DNA from: Clostridia bacterium
GTDB lineage: Bacteria > Bacillota > Clostridia > Christensenellales > Borkfalkiaceae
DNA: 64,000 bases
Direction of reading: 5' to 3'
Assembly (NCBI GenBank): GCA_017399035.1
Contig: JAFQEM010000026.1
Coordinates: 1 to 64,000, forward strand
Part shown: one piece after another, positions 34,054-42,860 of the stretch
Layout: each line of letters begins with the position of its first letter
How positions within the stretch are numbered: position 1 is the first letter of the stretch
Translations under genes and position numbers: made by a program
The notes under the pieces: generated by a model
Told to the model about the DNA's origin: nothing
Seen by the model: the letters and a program-made list of their open reading frames with translations, nothing else
Databases searched by the model: none

Positions 34054-35730
34054 TTAAACCCAAAGCGCGTTATTTATAATAAATTCAACGTCGCTTGTAA
34101 ACTCTATTGCCTCAATTTTATCGTAAGACCTCAAGCCCATACCTTCGGCTGTTTTAAACTTGTTTATTTCAAACTTAACGTTTTGCCAAACGTCGCCACC
34201 CAAAAGATTTACTGACGCAAGATATTCGATTTTTGCGCCAAAATAATCGGATATAAGTTTTACGGTAAAAGTTCCGTTAGTAGGTGCGTAAACGTCGGTT
34301 ATTAAAATTGAGCCGTCAATAGGGCGGTCTTTTGCAGTTGCAAACTTAAACGTAAGCAAACCCCATTCACAACTTACGCCCTCAATTCCCAAAGGTCCTT
34401 TTTTTACTTCAATACGCTTTTTATCTTCAATGTTGACTTGCGTTTTAGTTTCAGTAAACTGATGCGCCGCGCTAAAAATACTTTCCGCACCGCAAGTTCT
34501 TGAAGAATATAATATCTTACACTTATGCGAGGGCAAAACTTCTTTTTCAGTAAATTTTTTATTTATAATTTTAGTGCCTGCAACAAATCCGTTTTTATAA
34601 GTTACTTGCGCAAAAAATGATGCCTGTGAAGATTTGTGGTAGGGTGAATATTCAAAAACGTATCCGCCGTCAACCTTTTTACCCCCACAAACCATCTGCC
34701 AACAACGTTTTGCAGGGTTATGAATTTCTTCAGACGCATAAAGTTCAACGCCTTTAACGTCGCCGTCTACGCTTACGAAAATTTCTATCTTTTTATTTTT
34801 AATTTCACAAGCGATATCTACGTCCGCTTTTAATTTACCCGTATTTTTTTTCAAAAACTCTTCCAAGAAAATATTAGCAACTCTAAACGCCTCTCCGCTT
34901 ACGCGTTCACGATAGCCCACCGAATAGTGCAAAGACTTAAACACACCGTCGGATATACGCGCAATGGTATCTGACGCGCGGTCGCAATCATATTTATTGC
35001 TGTTGGTAGCAGAGAGCATAAGTGTTGGGCAACTTACGTGCATAGCGTAAGCTTGTGGTTCTATGCCCGCAATGTATTTATACATATTATCAGAAAATTG
35101 AGGTTCAACGTTGCCCGCAAATTTGTGAATACCACGATAGCCTTTCCACCCAGCGTTAAGCACGAACACCGCGCAAGATAAATTTTTATCACAGCCCGCA
35201 ACTTGCCACATAACCGTTGCAGCCTCGCCCATACCTAATCCGCCAACTTTGGTTACGAAAGGAAGAGAACTCAAATATTTAAGCGCATATCTTGCGTTGC
35301 AAACCCACTCGTACCAACAGGTATCGGTTGCCTCTTTTTCAACCTTATCTAGGCTCTCTTTTGCAACGCTATAATTTGCATAATTTACGCATTCAGGGTA
35401 AACCGTAAAATATTCACTATCGTCAGTTTTTCCCTTTAGGTCAATAGAGAGTACTGAATATCCACGCTTTACAAATTCTAAAACCAAAGCGTCGTCCCCA
35501 CTATTTTCAAAATCACGCAAGAACAAAATTGCAGGTGCTTTTTTGCCGTCTGCATTACGTGTAAATACGCCGAAAATTTGAGTTTTTCCGCCCTTTTCTT
35601 CTTTACCGTCTATAAATATATGCTCGGTTAAAACTTTGCCGTCGTTTTTTTCGTCAACTTTTTGCGCACTAGGTATAGAAATTTCAAAATCTTTCCAAAT
35701 TGTGGTTGGTGTAAGGATAGTTCCTGCCAT
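34054..35730 (-). CDS. Alpha/beta hydrolase-like protein with substituted nucleophile
   Basis: 558 residues. An N-terminal half (about 1-310) resembles acetyl-xylan-esterase/dienelactone-hydrolase folds (KAPAILFLRDFEN, YWEWVCNARYALKYLSSLPFVTKVGG-like segments). The nucleophile elbow reads GLGMGEA where GxSxGG is expected, so the serine is replaced by glycine. A C-terminal half (about 320-558) looks like beta-sandwich or carbohydrate-binding sequence and is unassigned. The start is set at 35730 (GGAG site); the frame opens earlier but lacks a ribosome site. It may be a non-catalytic homologue or bind rather than hydrolyse. Confidence 0.65.
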   Translation of the reverse strand: MAGTILTPTTIWKDFEISIPSAQKVDEKNDGKVLTEHIFIDGKEEKGGKTQIFGVFTRNADGKKAPAILFLRDFENSGDDALVLEFVKRGYSVLSIDLKGKTDDSEYFTVYPECVNYANYSVAKESLDKVEKEATDTCWYEWVCNARYALKYLSSLPFVTKVGGLGMGEAATVMWQVAGCDKNLSCAVFVLNAGWKGYRGIHKFAGNVEPQFSDNMYKYIAGIEPQAYAMHVSCPTLMLSATNSNKYDCDRASDTIARISDGVFKSLHYSVGYRERVSGEAFRVANIFLEEFLKKNTGKLKADVDIACEIKNKKIEIFVSVDGDVKGVELYASEEIHNPAKRCWQMVCGGKKVDGGYVFEYSPYHKSSQASFFAQVTYKNGFVAGTKIINKKFTEKEVLPSHKCKILYSSRTCGAESIFSAAHQFTETKTQVNIEDKKRIEVKKGPLGIEGVSCEWGLLTFKFATAKDRPIDGSILITDVYAPTNGTFTVKLISDYFGAKIEYLASVNLLGGDVWQNVKFEINKFKTAEGMGLRSYDKIEAIEFTSDVEFIINNALWV

Positions 35731-35955
35731 AATTGCTCCGTAATTTATCGTTTGGATTTGATTGTAAAACAAATTCCCAAAATAAATTTAAATTTGAGTT
35801 GCTTTTTGCATTTTTTTAATATATAATAATCTCTACCGCACTTTGCAAACGGCGACATTACCCTATACTAACTTTACTAGTTTTATTATTATATAATATA
35901 AAGCCGTCAAATAGCAAGCGATTTTTTAGAATTTAACTAATTTAAAAGGATTGAT

Positions 35956-37641
35956 ATGACCTGTTCTTATTCAAAAGAGTTTTCAAATTCGGCATTTACC
36001 GACGTTGAAAATGTGTTTATAACTGAATATTTACCCGTTTCTTCAGGCGACGCAGTTAAGGTTTATTTATACGGGCTTTATTTATGCCAAAACCCCAAAT
36101 TAGACCAACCGTTATCGGAAATTGCTAAAACTCTTTCTATGACTGAAAACGCCGTTATCGACTGTTTTGAATACTGGGAAGAATTTGGGTTACTTTGCGT
36201 ATTGACAAAAGAACCTTTAACCGTTCAATATCAACCTATCCGTTGCTACGGCGGTGGTAAACCTAAAAAAATTAAAGCGGAAAAATATACGGATTTTACT
36301 AAAAGTTTACAGGCAATTTTGCCCGAACGTATGATTTCTACAAGCGAATATAGTGAATATTTTTCTATAATGGAAACTTATTCTATAAAACCCGAAGCAA
36401 TGCTTATGATAGTTAAATATTGCGCGGAAAGAAAGGGTGCGGATATAGGTTATCGCTACGTTTCAAAGGTTGCAAAAGATTTTGGAAACCGTGGAATTAC
36501 AACCGTAGACAAGGTAGAAAAAGAACTTTCATCTCATATTTTGCGCACCTCTATTATCGAACGGATTTTAAAAGCAATGGGCTTGCGCCGTCAACCAGAA
36601 TTAGAAGACTCTACCCTGCTCAAAAAATGGACTTTAGAGTTGGGTTTTGAAGAAGAAAACGTTATTTTTGCAGCGTCTAAACTAAAAAAAGGCAGTATGG
36701 CTAAACTTGACAAATTTTTGATTGACCTTTACTCAATGAAAAGTTTTTCTAAAGAAGAAATTGCCGATTATATGGATAGAAAAAAAGAGGTTTACGACCT
36801 TGCTGTAAAAATCAACAAATCTCTATCTATTTACGTTGAAGTGCTTGACCCCGTGGTCGATACATATACTAAAAAATGGCTATCTTACGGGTTTACTGAA
36901 AGCACGCTATTATTTATTGCAAACCATTGTTTCAAAACTGGCAAAAAGACTTTGCAAGATATGGACGAATTGCTTGAATATTTGCGCGCCCGTGGGTTCA
37001 TTGACCTATCAAGTGTAAACGATTATTTTGAGCAAATTAAAAAATCCGACGAGTTTTTAAGCAAGATGTTGCTCACTGCTGGCGTAAACCGCAGACCTAC
37101 TGCTTGGGATAGAGAAAATCTTGCAATGTGGAAAAGTTGGAATTTCTCTGAAGATATGATTATAGAGGCTGCCTCGCTCTCTGCAGGTAAAAATTCCCCC
37201 ACCGCTTATATGAACGGAATTTTAAGCAACTGGAAGAATAACGGCGTGTTTACACCGTCAGCCGTTCCTGAAAAAGTTGGCGTTGCTACTAATAGCCAAG
37301 AATTATATAATAGAGAATACGAGCGTCGCCGTACGCTAGCAGTTGCAAGGGCGCAAAAAAATCTTGAACAGGCTATGCAACTAGATGGCTTTACAGATGC
37401 TTACGGTAGGTTAAATGGTATAGAAAAAGACCTAGCGTTTGCAGAATTTAATAACAATCAAGTCGCAATCGAACAACTTGAAAGTGAGAAAACAGCAATC
37501 CTTAACACCGTTAAAAATATGCTTTCACCCCTATCTTTAACCATAGAAGACCTTTCGCCAAGATATGCTTGCGACAAGTGTAACGATACGGGTTACGTGG
37601 GCACTCACCGTTGCGATTGTTTTGACAAAGAAGTTAAATAA
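35956..37641 (+). CDS. DnaD-domain protein with C-terminal zinc-ribbon-like motif
   Basis: 561 residues. The N-terminus (about 20-105; YLPVSSGDAVKVYLYGL...CFEYWEEFGLL) is a winged-helix like the DnaD/DnaB-associated initiation proteins, and the middle contains repeated DnaD-type helical segments with YxxxhGL-like motifs around residues 185-400. The C-terminus carries YACDKCNDTGYVGTHRCDC (about 535-553), a CxxC...CxC pattern like the N-terminal Zn-finger of DnaI/DnaC helicase loaders. No loader gene follows. The ATG has an AAAAGGATTG ribosome site. A role in replication initiation is inferred. Confidence 0.8.
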   Translation: MTCSYSKEFSNSAFTDVENVFITEYLPVSSGDAVKVYLYGLYLCQNPKLDQPLSEIAKTLSMTENAVIDCFEYWEEFGLLCVLTKEPLTVQYQPIRCYGGGKPKKIKAEKYTDFTKSLQAILPERMISTSEYSEYFSIMETYSIKPEAMLMIVKYCAERKGADIGYRYVSKVAKDFGNRGITTVDKVEKELSSHILRTSIIERILKAMGLRRQPELEDSTLLKKWTLELGFEEENVIFAASKLKKGSMAKLDKFLIDLYSMKSFSKEEIADYMDRKKEVYDLAVKINKSLSIYVEVLDPVVDTYTKKWLSYGFTESTLLFIANHCFKTGKKTLQDMDELLEYLRARGFIDLSSVNDYFEQIKKSDEFLSKMLLTAGVNRRPTAWDRENLAMWKSWNFSEDMIIEAASLSAGKNSPTAYMNGILSNWKNNGVFTPSAVPEKVGVATNSQELYNREYERRRTLAVARAQKNLEQAMQLDGFTDAYGRLNGIEKDLAFAEFNNNQVAIEQLESEKTAILNTVKNMLSPLSLTIEDLSPRYACDKCNDTGYVGTHRCDCFDKEVK

Positions 37642-37660
37642 TTTGGTTTTAAAATATAGA

Positions 37661-37703
37661 AAAGCCGTTTGAAAGTAATCAACTTTCAAACGGCTTTTTA
37701 AGT
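37661..37703. terminator. Bidirectional terminator between the DnaD-type and citrate synthase genes
   Basis: Perfect 16-base stem AAAGCCGTTTGAAAGT (37661-37676) / mirror at 37682-37697, flanked by A/T runs on both sides. Confidence 0.92.
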
Positions 37704-37711
37704 GCCATATA

Positions 37712-39073
37712 TTATTTTCTTTCGTCGAGTGGAACGTAAGCATTTCTGCCGTTGGTTGATACGTAAGCAGGACGGATGATTTTTCCATTATTTAGAAGTT
37801 CTTCCATCCTATGTGCGCTCCAGCCAGCAATTCTTGCAACTGCAAACATAGGCGTAAACAATTCAACGGGAAGTCCCAACATGTTGTAAACGAACCCACT
37901 ATAAAAGTCGACGTTGGCGGCAACACCCTTAATAACCTTTCTCTTTGCGCAAATAAGTTCTTGCGCAATTCTTTCAACGCTGTTATAAAGTTTCATTTCT
38001 TTCTTTCTGCCCTTTTCTTCGGCAAGTTCAGCAACGTAACTCTTAAACACTTTTGCTCTAGGGTCAGAAACAGAATATACTGCGTGCCCCATACCGTAAA
38101 TTAAACCTGCTTTGTCGTAAACTTCACCTGCAAGTAATTTAGTCAAATAATCTCTAATTTGCTCGTCGTCGTCCCAGTCCTTAACGTGTTTTTTCAGGTC
38201 AGCAAACATTTCCATAACTTTAATGTTTGCGCCACCGTGTCTTGGACCTTTAAGTGAACAAAGCGCAGCGGTTATAGTTGAATACGTGTCCGTTCCAGCG
38301 CTAGTTACAACGTGAGTGGTAAAGGTTGAGTTGTTACCACCGCCGTGTTCAGCGTGAAGAATAAACGCAATATCTAAAACTTTTGCTTCTAGCGCAGTAT
38401 ATTTACTATCTGGGCGAAGCATATGTAAAACGTTTTCTGCCGTAGACAATTCAGGCTTGGGTCTATGAATATAAAAACTTTTATTTTCATTATAGTGCAT
38501 ATGTGCGTTATAAGCGTAAACGGCAAACATAGGCATCATTGCAGTTAGCATTAAGCATTGCTTTAAAACGTTTTCTGTGGAATTATCAAGCGCGTGTGGG
38601 TCGTAACTATAAAGCATAAGTATACATCTTGAAATTGAATTCATAATGTCTTTGTTAGGCGCTTTCATAATAACGTCACGAACGAAATTACGTGGTAACT
38701 TTCTAAAACTTGCCAAAAGTTTTTTAAAGTCTATAAGTTCTTCACGAGTGGGCAATTTATTAAAAAGTAAAAGATACGTTGCCTCTTCAAAGCCAGAACA
38801 CAGTCCTTCGTCATAATTATCAATCATAGTGCGCACGTCTATGCCACGGTAATAAAGTTCACCGTCGCAAGGGGTAAGCACGCCGTTTACCATTTTCTTT
38901 GCTATAACGTCTGAAATATCTGTTAAACCAGTAACCACGCCTGCGCCGTTTTCATCACGCAAGCCACGTTTTACTTGATTTTTCTTATAAGTTTCTTCTG
39001 TAAATTTAGGATTTTTATTGAAAAGTTCGGTTAATTTATTTAGTTCAAGTTCTTGATAATGATTATGTGCCAT
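37712..39073 (-). CDS. gltA: Citrate synthase
   Basis: 453-residue citrate synthase (condenses oxaloacetate and acetyl-CoA). Seen: HAEHGGGNNSTFTTHVVTSAGTDTYS with the catalytic His, GPRHGGANIKV, GMGHAVYSVSDPRA with His/Asp, and the N-terminal YYRGIDV segment. It matches the long Firmicutes citrate/2-methylcitrate synthase group, so use of propionyl-CoA is possible. The ATG at 39073 follows AGGAGAAAAG. Monocistronic and convergent with the DnaD-type gene. Serves glutamate supply together with glnN, in an organism without other TCA genes in view. Confidence 0.9.
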   Translation of the reverse strand: MAHNHYQELELNKLTELFNKNPKFTEETYKKNQVKRGLRDENGAGVVTGLTDISDVIAKKMVNGVLTPCDGELYYRGIDVRTMIDNYDEGLCSGFEEATYLLLFNKLPTREELIDFKKLLASFRKLPRNFVRDVIMKAPNKDIMNSISRCILMLYSYDPHALDNSTENVLKQCLMLTAMMPMFAVYAYNAHMHYNENKSFYIHRPKPELSTAENVLHMLRPDSKYTALEAKVLDIAFILHAEHGGGNNSTFTTHVVTSAGTDTYSTITAALCSLKGPRHGGANIKVMEMFADLKKHVKDWDDDEQIRDYLTKLLAGEVYDKAGLIYGMGHAVYSVSDPRAKVFKSYVAELAEEKGRKKEMKLYNSVERIAQELICAKRKVIKGVAANVDFYSGFVYNMLGLPVELFTPMFAVARIAGWSAHRMEELLNNGKIIRPAYVSTNGRNAYVPLDERK

Positions 39074-39234
39074 ACTTTTCTCCTTTCTCTTTTTATGCGA
39101 TTTTACTATATCTATGAAAAAAAGTCAATAATATGACTTATAAACGAACTTTCAACTTTTTGATATGAGTTATATAAATTTTTTTATCACACCTTTTAAA
39201 TTTTAAAGTTTTTGGTTATATCCGTTTAAAAAAC

Positions 39235-39262
39235 AAAAACCCCTTAAAAAACAAGGGGTTAC
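39235..39262 (-). terminator. Terminator downstream of hom
   Basis: Stem AACCCCTT (39238-39245) / AAGGGGTT (39253-39260) with T-rich minus-strand sequence after it. Confidence 0.7.
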
Positions 39263-39344
39263 TTTATTTGATTAAACGTTTTAGAAACAATAAGTTCTAG
39301 GAAAGCAAAATTTAAACCGTATATATATTTACACAATATAATAA

Positions 39345-39440
39345 CTCCTTAAAGATTAAGGGGTTAGGGGTTTTGAGGAGTTTGTGAAAGGGGTTAAGGG
39401 GAAAACGACTTCGGAAAAGAGTTTTCCCCTTATTAAAATA
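39345..39440 (+). repeat. Dispersed intergenic repeat, copy 2
   Basis: About 94% identical to copy 1 over 95 bases. Its central hairpin AAGGGGAAAAC / GTTTTCCCCTT is perfect here, whereas copy 1 has two mismatches. It lies 40 bases 3' of the hom stop, again downstream of a minus-strand gene. Confidence 0.92.
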
Positions 39441-39479
39441 TAAATTCGTTTTCTATTTCTCTTTTTTATAAAAGAAAAA

Positions 39480-40760
39480 CTAGTCTTCCATACGAATTAC
39501 ACCCTTAACTTCATAAACTTCTTCTAAAGTTTTAAGTTTTTCAAGGGCTTTCTTAATAAGACTTTCGTTGCAAAGGTGAGTTATTATTATAATTTGAGCC
39601 TTATCTTCGTCAAGTGAAACTTGTTTTACTTCAGATATACTCAAACTGCCTTTTGCAAATACGCCTGAAACCTTTGACAATACACCTGCCTTATCTGCAA
39701 CCGACAATCTAATATAATATTTAGAAGTAAAGTCGCTAGCGAACTTGGTTTCTTTATTACCTTTTTCATTATTTTCAAAGCAAGCGTAAAAATATTCGTC
39801 GTATTTAGCGGCAAAAATTACGTCTGACACGATTGCGCTACCCGTAGGAAGTGCGCCTGCGCCCCTACCGTAAAGCATAATTTCGCCAACAGAATCACCA
39901 ACCAAGTGAACTGCGTTAAAACTGTCGTTTACAGATGCCAAGGGGTTATCGTTTTTAACGAAAGTTGGGTGAACCCTAACTTCAACGCCCTTTTCGGTAT
40001 CCTTACCTATGCCGAGAAGTTTAAGCGTATAACCCATTTCTTTACCATAGGCAATATCTTCTTTGTTTACACCCGTTATACCTTCACGGTAAACGTTTTC
40101 AATGCAAATCTTTTTATTGAAAGCAAGGCTAGACAAAATTGAAAGTTTATAAGTTGCGTCAAACCCTTCAACGTCTGCGGTTGGATTAAATTCTGCATAT
40201 CCTAAACGTTGAGCCTCTTTTAACGCCTCTTCATAAGAAGAACCTTCGTTTGCCATTTTTGTTAAAATATAGTTGGTAGTTCCGTTAATAATACCCTTTA
40301 TAGACAAAATTTTGTTTGCTTGCATACCTTCTTGTAAAGTACGAATGATAGGAACACCGCCAACACAACTTGCTTCAAAAAATAAACCTACGTTCATCTT
40401 TTTTGCTTCTTCTTCAAGTTCTGGCCAATGTTTTGCAAACAATTCTTTATTAGAAGTAACAACCGTTTTACCGCTCTTTAAAGCCATTGTTACGAAAGTT
40501 TTTGCAACGCCCGTTCCACCGATAACTTCAACAACGATATCTACGTTGGGATTTGAAACTACCTCTTCAATACTCGTAGCAATTTTTTCTTTTTCAACAC
40601 CTAAAGAAATTGCCCTTTCAACGTTTTTTTCTAAAACGCACTCTACGGTCAAATCGACCCCTTGCGTTTTCTTAAAATATTCTCTTTTTTCAGTAAGTAT
40701 TTGGTAAGTACCACCACCAACTACACCAAGCCCTAAAATTGCAACGCCTGCTTTTTTCAT
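39480..40760 (-). CDS. hom: Homoserine dehydrogenase
   Basis: 426 residues; converts aspartate semialdehyde to homoserine for Thr/Met synthesis. Seen: N-terminal GLGVVGGGTYQIL nucleotide motif, VVEVIGG, NKELFAKHWPEL, the substrate-binding GIINGTTNYILTKM and ADVEGFDATYKLSIL, and a C-terminal ACT domain (about 345-425; YYIRLSVADKAGVLSKVSGVFAKG) for feedback regulation. Follows coaX by 12 bases on the same strand. The mix of coaX and hom in one operon is uncommon. Confidence 0.95.
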   Translation of the reverse strand: MKKAGVAILGLGVVGGGTYQILTEKREYFKKTQGVDLTVECVLEKNVERAISLGVEKEKIATSIEEVVSNPNVDIVVEVIGGTGVAKTFVTMALKSGKTVVTSNKELFAKHWPELEEEAKKMNVGLFFEASCVGGVPIIRTLQEGMQANKILSIKGIINGTTNYILTKMANEGSSYEEALKEAQRLGYAEFNPTADVEGFDATYKLSILSSLAFNKKICIENVYREGITGVNKEDIAYGKEMGYTLKLLGIGKDTEKGVEVRVHPTFVKNDNPLASVNDSFNAVHLVGDSVGEIMLYGRGAGALPTGSAIVSDVIFAAKYDEYFYACFENNEKGNKETKFASDFTSKYYIRLSVADKAGVLSKVSGVFAKGSLSISEVKQVSLDEDKAQIIIITHLCNESLIKKALEKLKTLEEVYEVKGVIRMED

Positions 40761-40772
40761 AATAACCTCCCG

Positions 40773-41540
40773 TTATTTGTTAAGTTCGTAAATTGTTTTT
40801 AATCCGTCTAGCGTTAAAGTTCTGTCAACAACGTCAATAGCCTTAACTTCTTTGGCTATAATTTCACCAAGTCCGCCAGTAGCAACGACCTTTAATTGTT
40901 CAACGCCAAGTTCTTTTCTTATTTTTTTGAGTATATTTTCCACTAGCCCTGCAAAGCCGTAAATAATACCTGCTTGCATACAATGTTTAGTGTTTTTGCC
41001 TATAACAGTTTTTGGTGCGTCAAGTTCTACCATAGGTAACTGCGCAGTTTTGGTTGCAAGACCTTCCAGCGAAGTTTTAATCCCCGGTGCTATAACAACA
41101 CCTAAAAGTTCACATTTATCGGTTATAACGTCAAACGTGGTTGCAGTTCCAAAATCTATAACCACTATAGGTCCGCCGTATTTAGTATATGCGGACACGC
41201 TGTTTACTATTATATCCGCGCCCACTTCTCTTGGGTTATCCGCCTTTATATTAAGCCCAGTTTTTATGCCAGGTCCTATCATAATAGGCGTTATGCCAAA
41301 GAAAAACTCACACATATGGCAAATGGTATAGTTAAGAGCAGGGATAACCGACGAAAAAATTATGCCGTCAATATCACTCTTGTTTATTCCACTATTAGCC
41401 AAAAGTCCAACTAAAACCGAACCGTATTCGTCGGCAGTTCTTGAAATTCTTGACGAAACACGGAAAGACGCAACCAACTTATCTTTATTGAAAACACCGT
41501 ATTTAATATTAGTGTTGCCTAAATCTATTGCAAGTAACAT
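40773..41540 (-). CDS. coaX: Type III pantothenate kinase
   Basis: 255-residue kinase phosphorylating pantothenate, the first CoA step. Seen: DLGNTNIKYGVF (phosphate 1), TADEYGSVLVGL, NPREVGADIIVN and VVIDFGTATTFDVI (phosphate 2), consistent with type III (CoaX), which is feedback-insensitive and needs a monovalent cation. It sits between an ECF transporter S component upstream and hom downstream, with short gaps, which fits coupled vitamin uptake and activation. Confidence 0.95.
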   Translation of the reverse strand: MLLAIDLGNTNIKYGVFNKDKLVASFRVSSRISRTADEYGSVLVGLLANSGINKSDIDGIIFSSVIPALNYTICHMCEFFFGITPIMIGPGIKTGLNIKADNPREVGADIIVNSVSAYTKYGGPIVVIDFGTATTFDVITDKCELLGVVIAPGIKTSLEGLATKTAQLPMVELDAPKTVIGKNTKHCMQAGIIYGFAGLVENILKKIRKELGVEQLKVVATGGLGEIIAKEVKAIDVVDRTLTLDGLKTIYELNK

Positions 41541-41577
41541 TAAAATTACTCCTTATTTATTCTTCAAACAAGCGGAC

Positions 41578-42183
41578 TTATTCCGCTCCGTAAACTCCGT
41601 TTTTGTCAACCACTTTGATAACCCTATACAAAGCGGGTGCGCACAAAAGATTTATTGCAAGTTCAACAAAGAAATTAAACGTTACCAAAGATACGATAAT
41701 AAATCCTAAAATATTTGTTCCGCCAGCCATTTGAACCATAACAGGCCACATACCCAAACAACCAACTATAAACAAACCCGTGTTTATGATAGGAACTAAA
41801 GCCGCCGCCACGAACACTGCAACGTAACGATTCTTTTTTACAAGCAACTTATAAACAAGCCCCGAAACAAACCCTGCAACGGTAGTCTTTATAACACAAG
41901 TTAAAAGAGCAACAACAGGTGTTTCAGTCCAAATCAAAACGTAAAACGGCACTAAACCTAAAATTACTTGAACGGCAACCACCACTCCGCACGCAAAACC
42001 CAAGATAAGCCCAGCAATAGGCCCTAGCAAGATTGCGCCAAGCGCAATAGGTATAAGCGTAAAGTTAAGTTGAACTGGTCCGATATTTATCGCACCGCCA
42101 AACGTTTGCAACACTATTACTAACGCCAACAAAATTGAAAGCGCTGTAATATTACGCGCAGTAAAAAAGCCTTTACTATTCAT
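41578..42183 (-). CDS. ECF transporter S component (probable pantothenate)
   Basis: 201-residue membrane protein with about six hydrophobic segments, beginning MNSKGFFTARNITALSILLALVIV and containing VQLNFTLIPIALGAILLGPIAGLILGF, the S-component hallmark. The neighbouring coaX suggests pantothenate as substrate (inference); the energising EcfAAT module is not in the window. The start is at 42183 with a strong GGAGGTTTT site; the frame continues upstream but is leader RNA. An ~105-base leader precedes it. Confidence 0.82.
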   Translation of the reverse strand: MNSKGFFTARNITALSILLALVIVLQTFGGAINIGPVQLNFTLIPIALGAILLGPIAGLILGFACGVVVAVQVILGLVPFYVLIWTETPVVALLTCVIKTTVAGFVSGLVYKLLVKKNRYVAVFVAAALVPIINTGLFIVGCLGMWPVMVQMAGGTNILGFIIVSLVTFNFFVELAINLLCAPALYRVIKVVDKNGVYGAE

Positions 42184-42290
42184 AATAAAACCTCCATCGA
42201 ATTCCCTAACAGTAACGGGATATCCGTAGTAAAAAATTATTTGCCGTACGTATAAGTCAACTTTCATCTTTAGAATAATCGCTTATCGGC
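42184..42290 (-). promoter_or_regulatory. 5' leader of the ECF S-component gene, structured
   Basis: About 105 bases between a promoter and the ribosome site. Contains a TCCC/GGGA hairpin (42203-42206 with 42217-42220) close to the ribosome site and the near-palindrome CGGGATATCCG (42216-42226). I could not match it to a known riboswitch, so function is open. Confidence 0.4.
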
Positions 42291-42296
42291 TTAATT

Positions 42297-42325
42297 ATTT
42301 TAACACAAAAACGGCGGGATAGCAA
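42297..42325 (-). promoter_or_regulatory. Promoter of the ECF/coaX/hom operon
   Basis: Minus-strand TTGCTA (42325-42320), 17-base spacer, TAAAAT (42302-42297). Confidence 0.7.
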
Positions 42326-42446
42326 TTAAATGAGGGCTAATTTGTAACATTTTTCAATTATTAAAAGTATACTGATAATAGATTACTTCGCCAAAACAAA
42401 AAAATTTCTACATAGGCGGAGAGTTTATATACTTTGGAGGTACTTT

Positions 42447-42653
42447 ATGAACGGTTTCGACTTATTCGGCAATAACTGCTGTCTTTGGATATTGATTATC
42501 CTTCTTATCATCTGTCTTTGCAAGAGTGGATGTTTGAATTCAATCTTCAACAGTTGCTACTGTCTGCCCGTGGCGTTGCTTATTATCTGCTGTTTCTGTA
42601 AAAACGGTGGCGGTGGATTCCTTGGCGGATTCGGTGGCTGCGGTTGTAAATAA
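42447..42653 (+). CDS. Cysteine- and glycine-rich hydrophobic micropeptide
   Basis: 68 residues with 12 cysteines. Two hydrophobic stretches (about 12-25, LWILIILLIICL, and about 41-53, LPVALLIICCF) separated by a Cys-rich loop and followed by a Gly-rich tail (NGGGGFLGGFGGCGCK). A strong GGAGGTACTTT site precedes the ATG and a strong terminator follows, so it is probably expressed. It resembles the small Cys-rich membrane peptides of Firmicutes annotated loosely as chorion-like; the function is unknown. Confidence 0.7.
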   Translation: MNGFDLFGNNCCLWILIILLIICLCKSGCLNSIFNSCYCLPVALLIICCFCKNGGGGFLGGFGGCGCK

Positions 42654-42686
42654 ACTTTAAGATTTTTTAGCGACGAAAAACAAACG

Positions 42687-42722
42687 GCGCACGGCTCATA
42701 AAGTAGCCGTGCGCTTTATTTT
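42687..42722 (+). terminator. Terminator after the Cys-rich micropeptide gene
   Basis: Perfect 10-base stem GCGCACGGCT (42687-42696) / AGCCGTGCGC (42705-42714), followed by TTTATTTT. Confidence 0.9.
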
Positions 42723-42793
42723 AAAAGTTTTTTAGAAATAACGTTAAAACGCAAGTTTCCTTGAAAAAATCTTGAAAAATTTTATAAAACTTG

Positions 42794-42822
42794 TTGAACA
42801 AAATATTATTGTATGATATAAT
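42794..42822 (+). promoter_or_regulatory. Promoter of the purine permease gene
   Basis: TTGAAC (42794-42799), 17-base spacer, consensus TATAAT (42817-42822). Confidence 0.75.
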
Positions 42823-42860
42823 CATCTTAAGTATGAACTAAACGTTTTGCAAGTCGAATT

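Larger units (their letters stand above)
39074..39479. other. Non-coding interval between citrate synthase and hom
   Basis: 406 bases with a terminator (39238-39262), a 95-base repeat copy (39345-39440) and, near 39272, TTAAACGTTTTAGAAA. I saw no credible coding frame. Confidence 0.7.

Noticed and set aside
42184..42290. THF or preQ1 riboswitch
   Set aside because: The characteristic core sequences of these classes were not found in the leader.
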